From Undibacterium sp. (GTDB lineage: Bacteria; Pseudomonadota; Gammaproteobacteria; Burkholderiales; Burkholderiaceae_D), in contig JAUSNO010000030.1 of NCBI GenBank assembly GCA_030645915.1, positions 180,458 to 244,457 on the forward strand: a DNA stretch of 64,000 bases, read 5' to 3'. Below, piece by piece: positions 63,237 to 64,000 of the stretch. The notes beneath the pieces are model-generated. The model did not search any database and was not told the origin of the DNA. It saw only the letters and a list, made by a program, of their open reading frames with translations. Numbering within the stretch: position 1 is the stretch's first letter; each line of letters opens with the position of its first letter. Made by a program: the position numbers and the translations under genes.

Positions 63237-63839
63237 ATGACTCAAGATTTCTTTCAAGCCTTCGTCCTGCTCATTCTGGTTACCGATCCTTTTGGCAACA
63301 TACCGATTTTTGTCAGCGCACTCTCCCATGTTGCGCCAGAACGACGCTGGCGTGTAGTGGTACGCGAATGTGCAATTGCCTTCGTCTTATTATTATTGTT
63401 TATGTTTTTCGGCAAACACTTTCTGACGGCACTGCAATTATCCGAAGCCTCGTTGCGCATTGGTGGCGGCGTGATCTTGTTTCTGATCGCTTTACGTATG
63501 GTATTTCCGCAAGAGGGTGGCATTTTCGGCGATATCGAGGGCGACCACGAACCTTTTATTGTGCCACTGGCGATCCCTGCGCTAGCCGGACCATCATCAC
63601 TGGCAACCGTATTACTGTTCTCGTCTGACAGCAGACTTGACGTTGCTGTACATATTGCCGCACTGACCGCGGTAGCGGTGGTGTGGCTCATCGTACTCTT
63701 GAGTGCTGAACGCATGCAACGCGTACTCGGCATACGCGCCATGACGGCATTTGAACGTCTTATGGGATTAATCTTGACAGCGATGGCAGTCGAGATGCTG
63801 CTGGCGGGCATCAGAGATTATCTGAAAACCCTGAGCTGA
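63237..63839 (+). CDS. MarC family membrane protein
   Basis: The 200-residue MarC/YchE-family protein has about six membrane helices, with the typical start FFQAFVLLILVTDPFGNIPIF in part and the family motifs (GGGVILFLIALRMVFP, PLAIPALAGPSSLATVLL). No transport substrate is established for the family. It stands alone on the plus strand downstream of the inverted repeat. Confidence 0.92.
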   Translation: MTQDFFQAFVLLILVTDPFGNIPIFVSALSHVAPERRWRVVVRECAIAFVLLLLFMFFGKHFLTALQLSEASLRIGGGVILFLIALRMVFPQEGGIFGDIEGDHEPFIVPLAIPALAGPSSLATVLLFSSDSRLDVAVHIAALTAVAVVWLIVLLSAERMQRVLGIRAMTAFERLMGLILTAMAVEMLLAGIRDYLKTLS

Positions 63840-63859
63840 CCGTCTAGTTGTTTTCCACA

Positions 63860-64000
63860 CTAGCAGCCTGTCGGACTTAGGGTGTCGAAGCGAAAAATCG
63901 GCTGGGCGAGGGCAGATTTCATCGGATTTGCAGCGTCAATATCTAGATATTGACCAAAAAGCCGATGGAATATGCACCGTCCAGGTGATTTTGCAGCCGA
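63860..64000 (-). mobile_element. Possible end of an insertion element with partial reading frame
   Basis: The last 141 bases are an uninterrupted frame on the minus strand running from the window edge to a TAG at 63860. The sequence CAGCCTGTCGGACTTAGGG near 63864 resembles the terminal region of transposon ends I associate with Burkholderiales insertion elements, from memory. A perfect 20-base palindrome (GTCAATATCT and its complement, 63935-63954) lies inside. The encoded peptide is not recognisable. With the element cut by the window edge, this is a weak call. Confidence 0.35.

Noticed and set aside
63254..63811. 185-codon minus-strand frame opposite marC
   Set aside because: It is the shadow of the MarC gene; composition is serine/threonine/isoleucine-rich without domain features, while marC has clear membrane helices.

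Overview
The window looks like a piece of the chromosome of a betaproteobacterium, most likely of the family Oxalobacteraceae (Undibacterium/Herminiimonas-like). The gene orders hfq-hflX-hflK-hflC-hisZ-purA, hisS-(YfgM-like)-bamB-der, rlmN-pilW-rodZ-ispG and surE-pcm-nlpD-rpoS are those of that group, the flagellar regulator is flhDC, and the sequence is unusually AT-rich for it. This placement is inference from synteny and protein features; no marker such as 16S rRNA is present. Almost everything is ordinary chromosomal backbone. I see no prophage, no complete insertion sequence and no CRISPR array.

Layout. 1-4.8 kb (minus): the flagellar and chemotaxis operon flhD-flhC-(membrane methyltransferase)-motA-motB-cheZ-like-cheY-cheA, where only the first codons of cheA lie in the window. 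A very AT-rich 566-base gap follows. 5.3-9.2 kb (minus): dnaQ-like exonuclease, tilS, accA and an AlkA-type glycosylase. 9.7-14.0 kb (plus): a TPR protein and an L,D-transpeptidase sharing one kind of C-terminal domain, two tandem cyclophilins and lpxH, facing cysE, rlmB and rnr (minus). 18.4-18.8 kb (plus): two identical tRNA-Leu(CAG) genes, each followed by a terminator. 18.9-36.9 kb (minus): a long housekeeping run covering purine and histidine metabolism, HflKC/HflX/Hfq, Der, BamB, HisS, IspG, RodZ, PilW, RlmN, Ndk and RlmD. 37.0-40.7 kb (minus): rpoS, nlpD, pcm and surE. A quinone oxidoreductase (plus) and an HD-GYP protein (minus) follow.

43.4-59.8 kb (minus) is the most distinctive part. 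Two large exported metallopeptidases (M4 thermolysin-like and M28 aminopeptidase-like) with nearly identical two-domain PPC tails lie just upstream of a type II secretion operon ordered G-H-I-J-K-L-M-N-D-E-F-C. The last gene of the operon is a uracil-DNA-glycosylase-like protein whose catalytic aspartate is replaced by glycine. The simplest reading is a secretion machine stored next to its substrates, plus a repurposed UDG fold of unknown role. 60.4-64 kb holds a Tat-exported molybdopterin oxidoreductase subunit without its usual iron-sulphur partner, a DUF1289 protein, a strong inverted repeat, a MarC-family membrane protein, and at the right edge sequence that may be the end of an insertion element.

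The best candidates for something undescribed are (1) the membrane-anchored FAM173/aKMT-like methyltransferase inside the flagellar master operon, (2) the UDG-like probable pseudoenzyme attached to the type II secretion operon, and (3) the large hairpin in the gap behind that operon.
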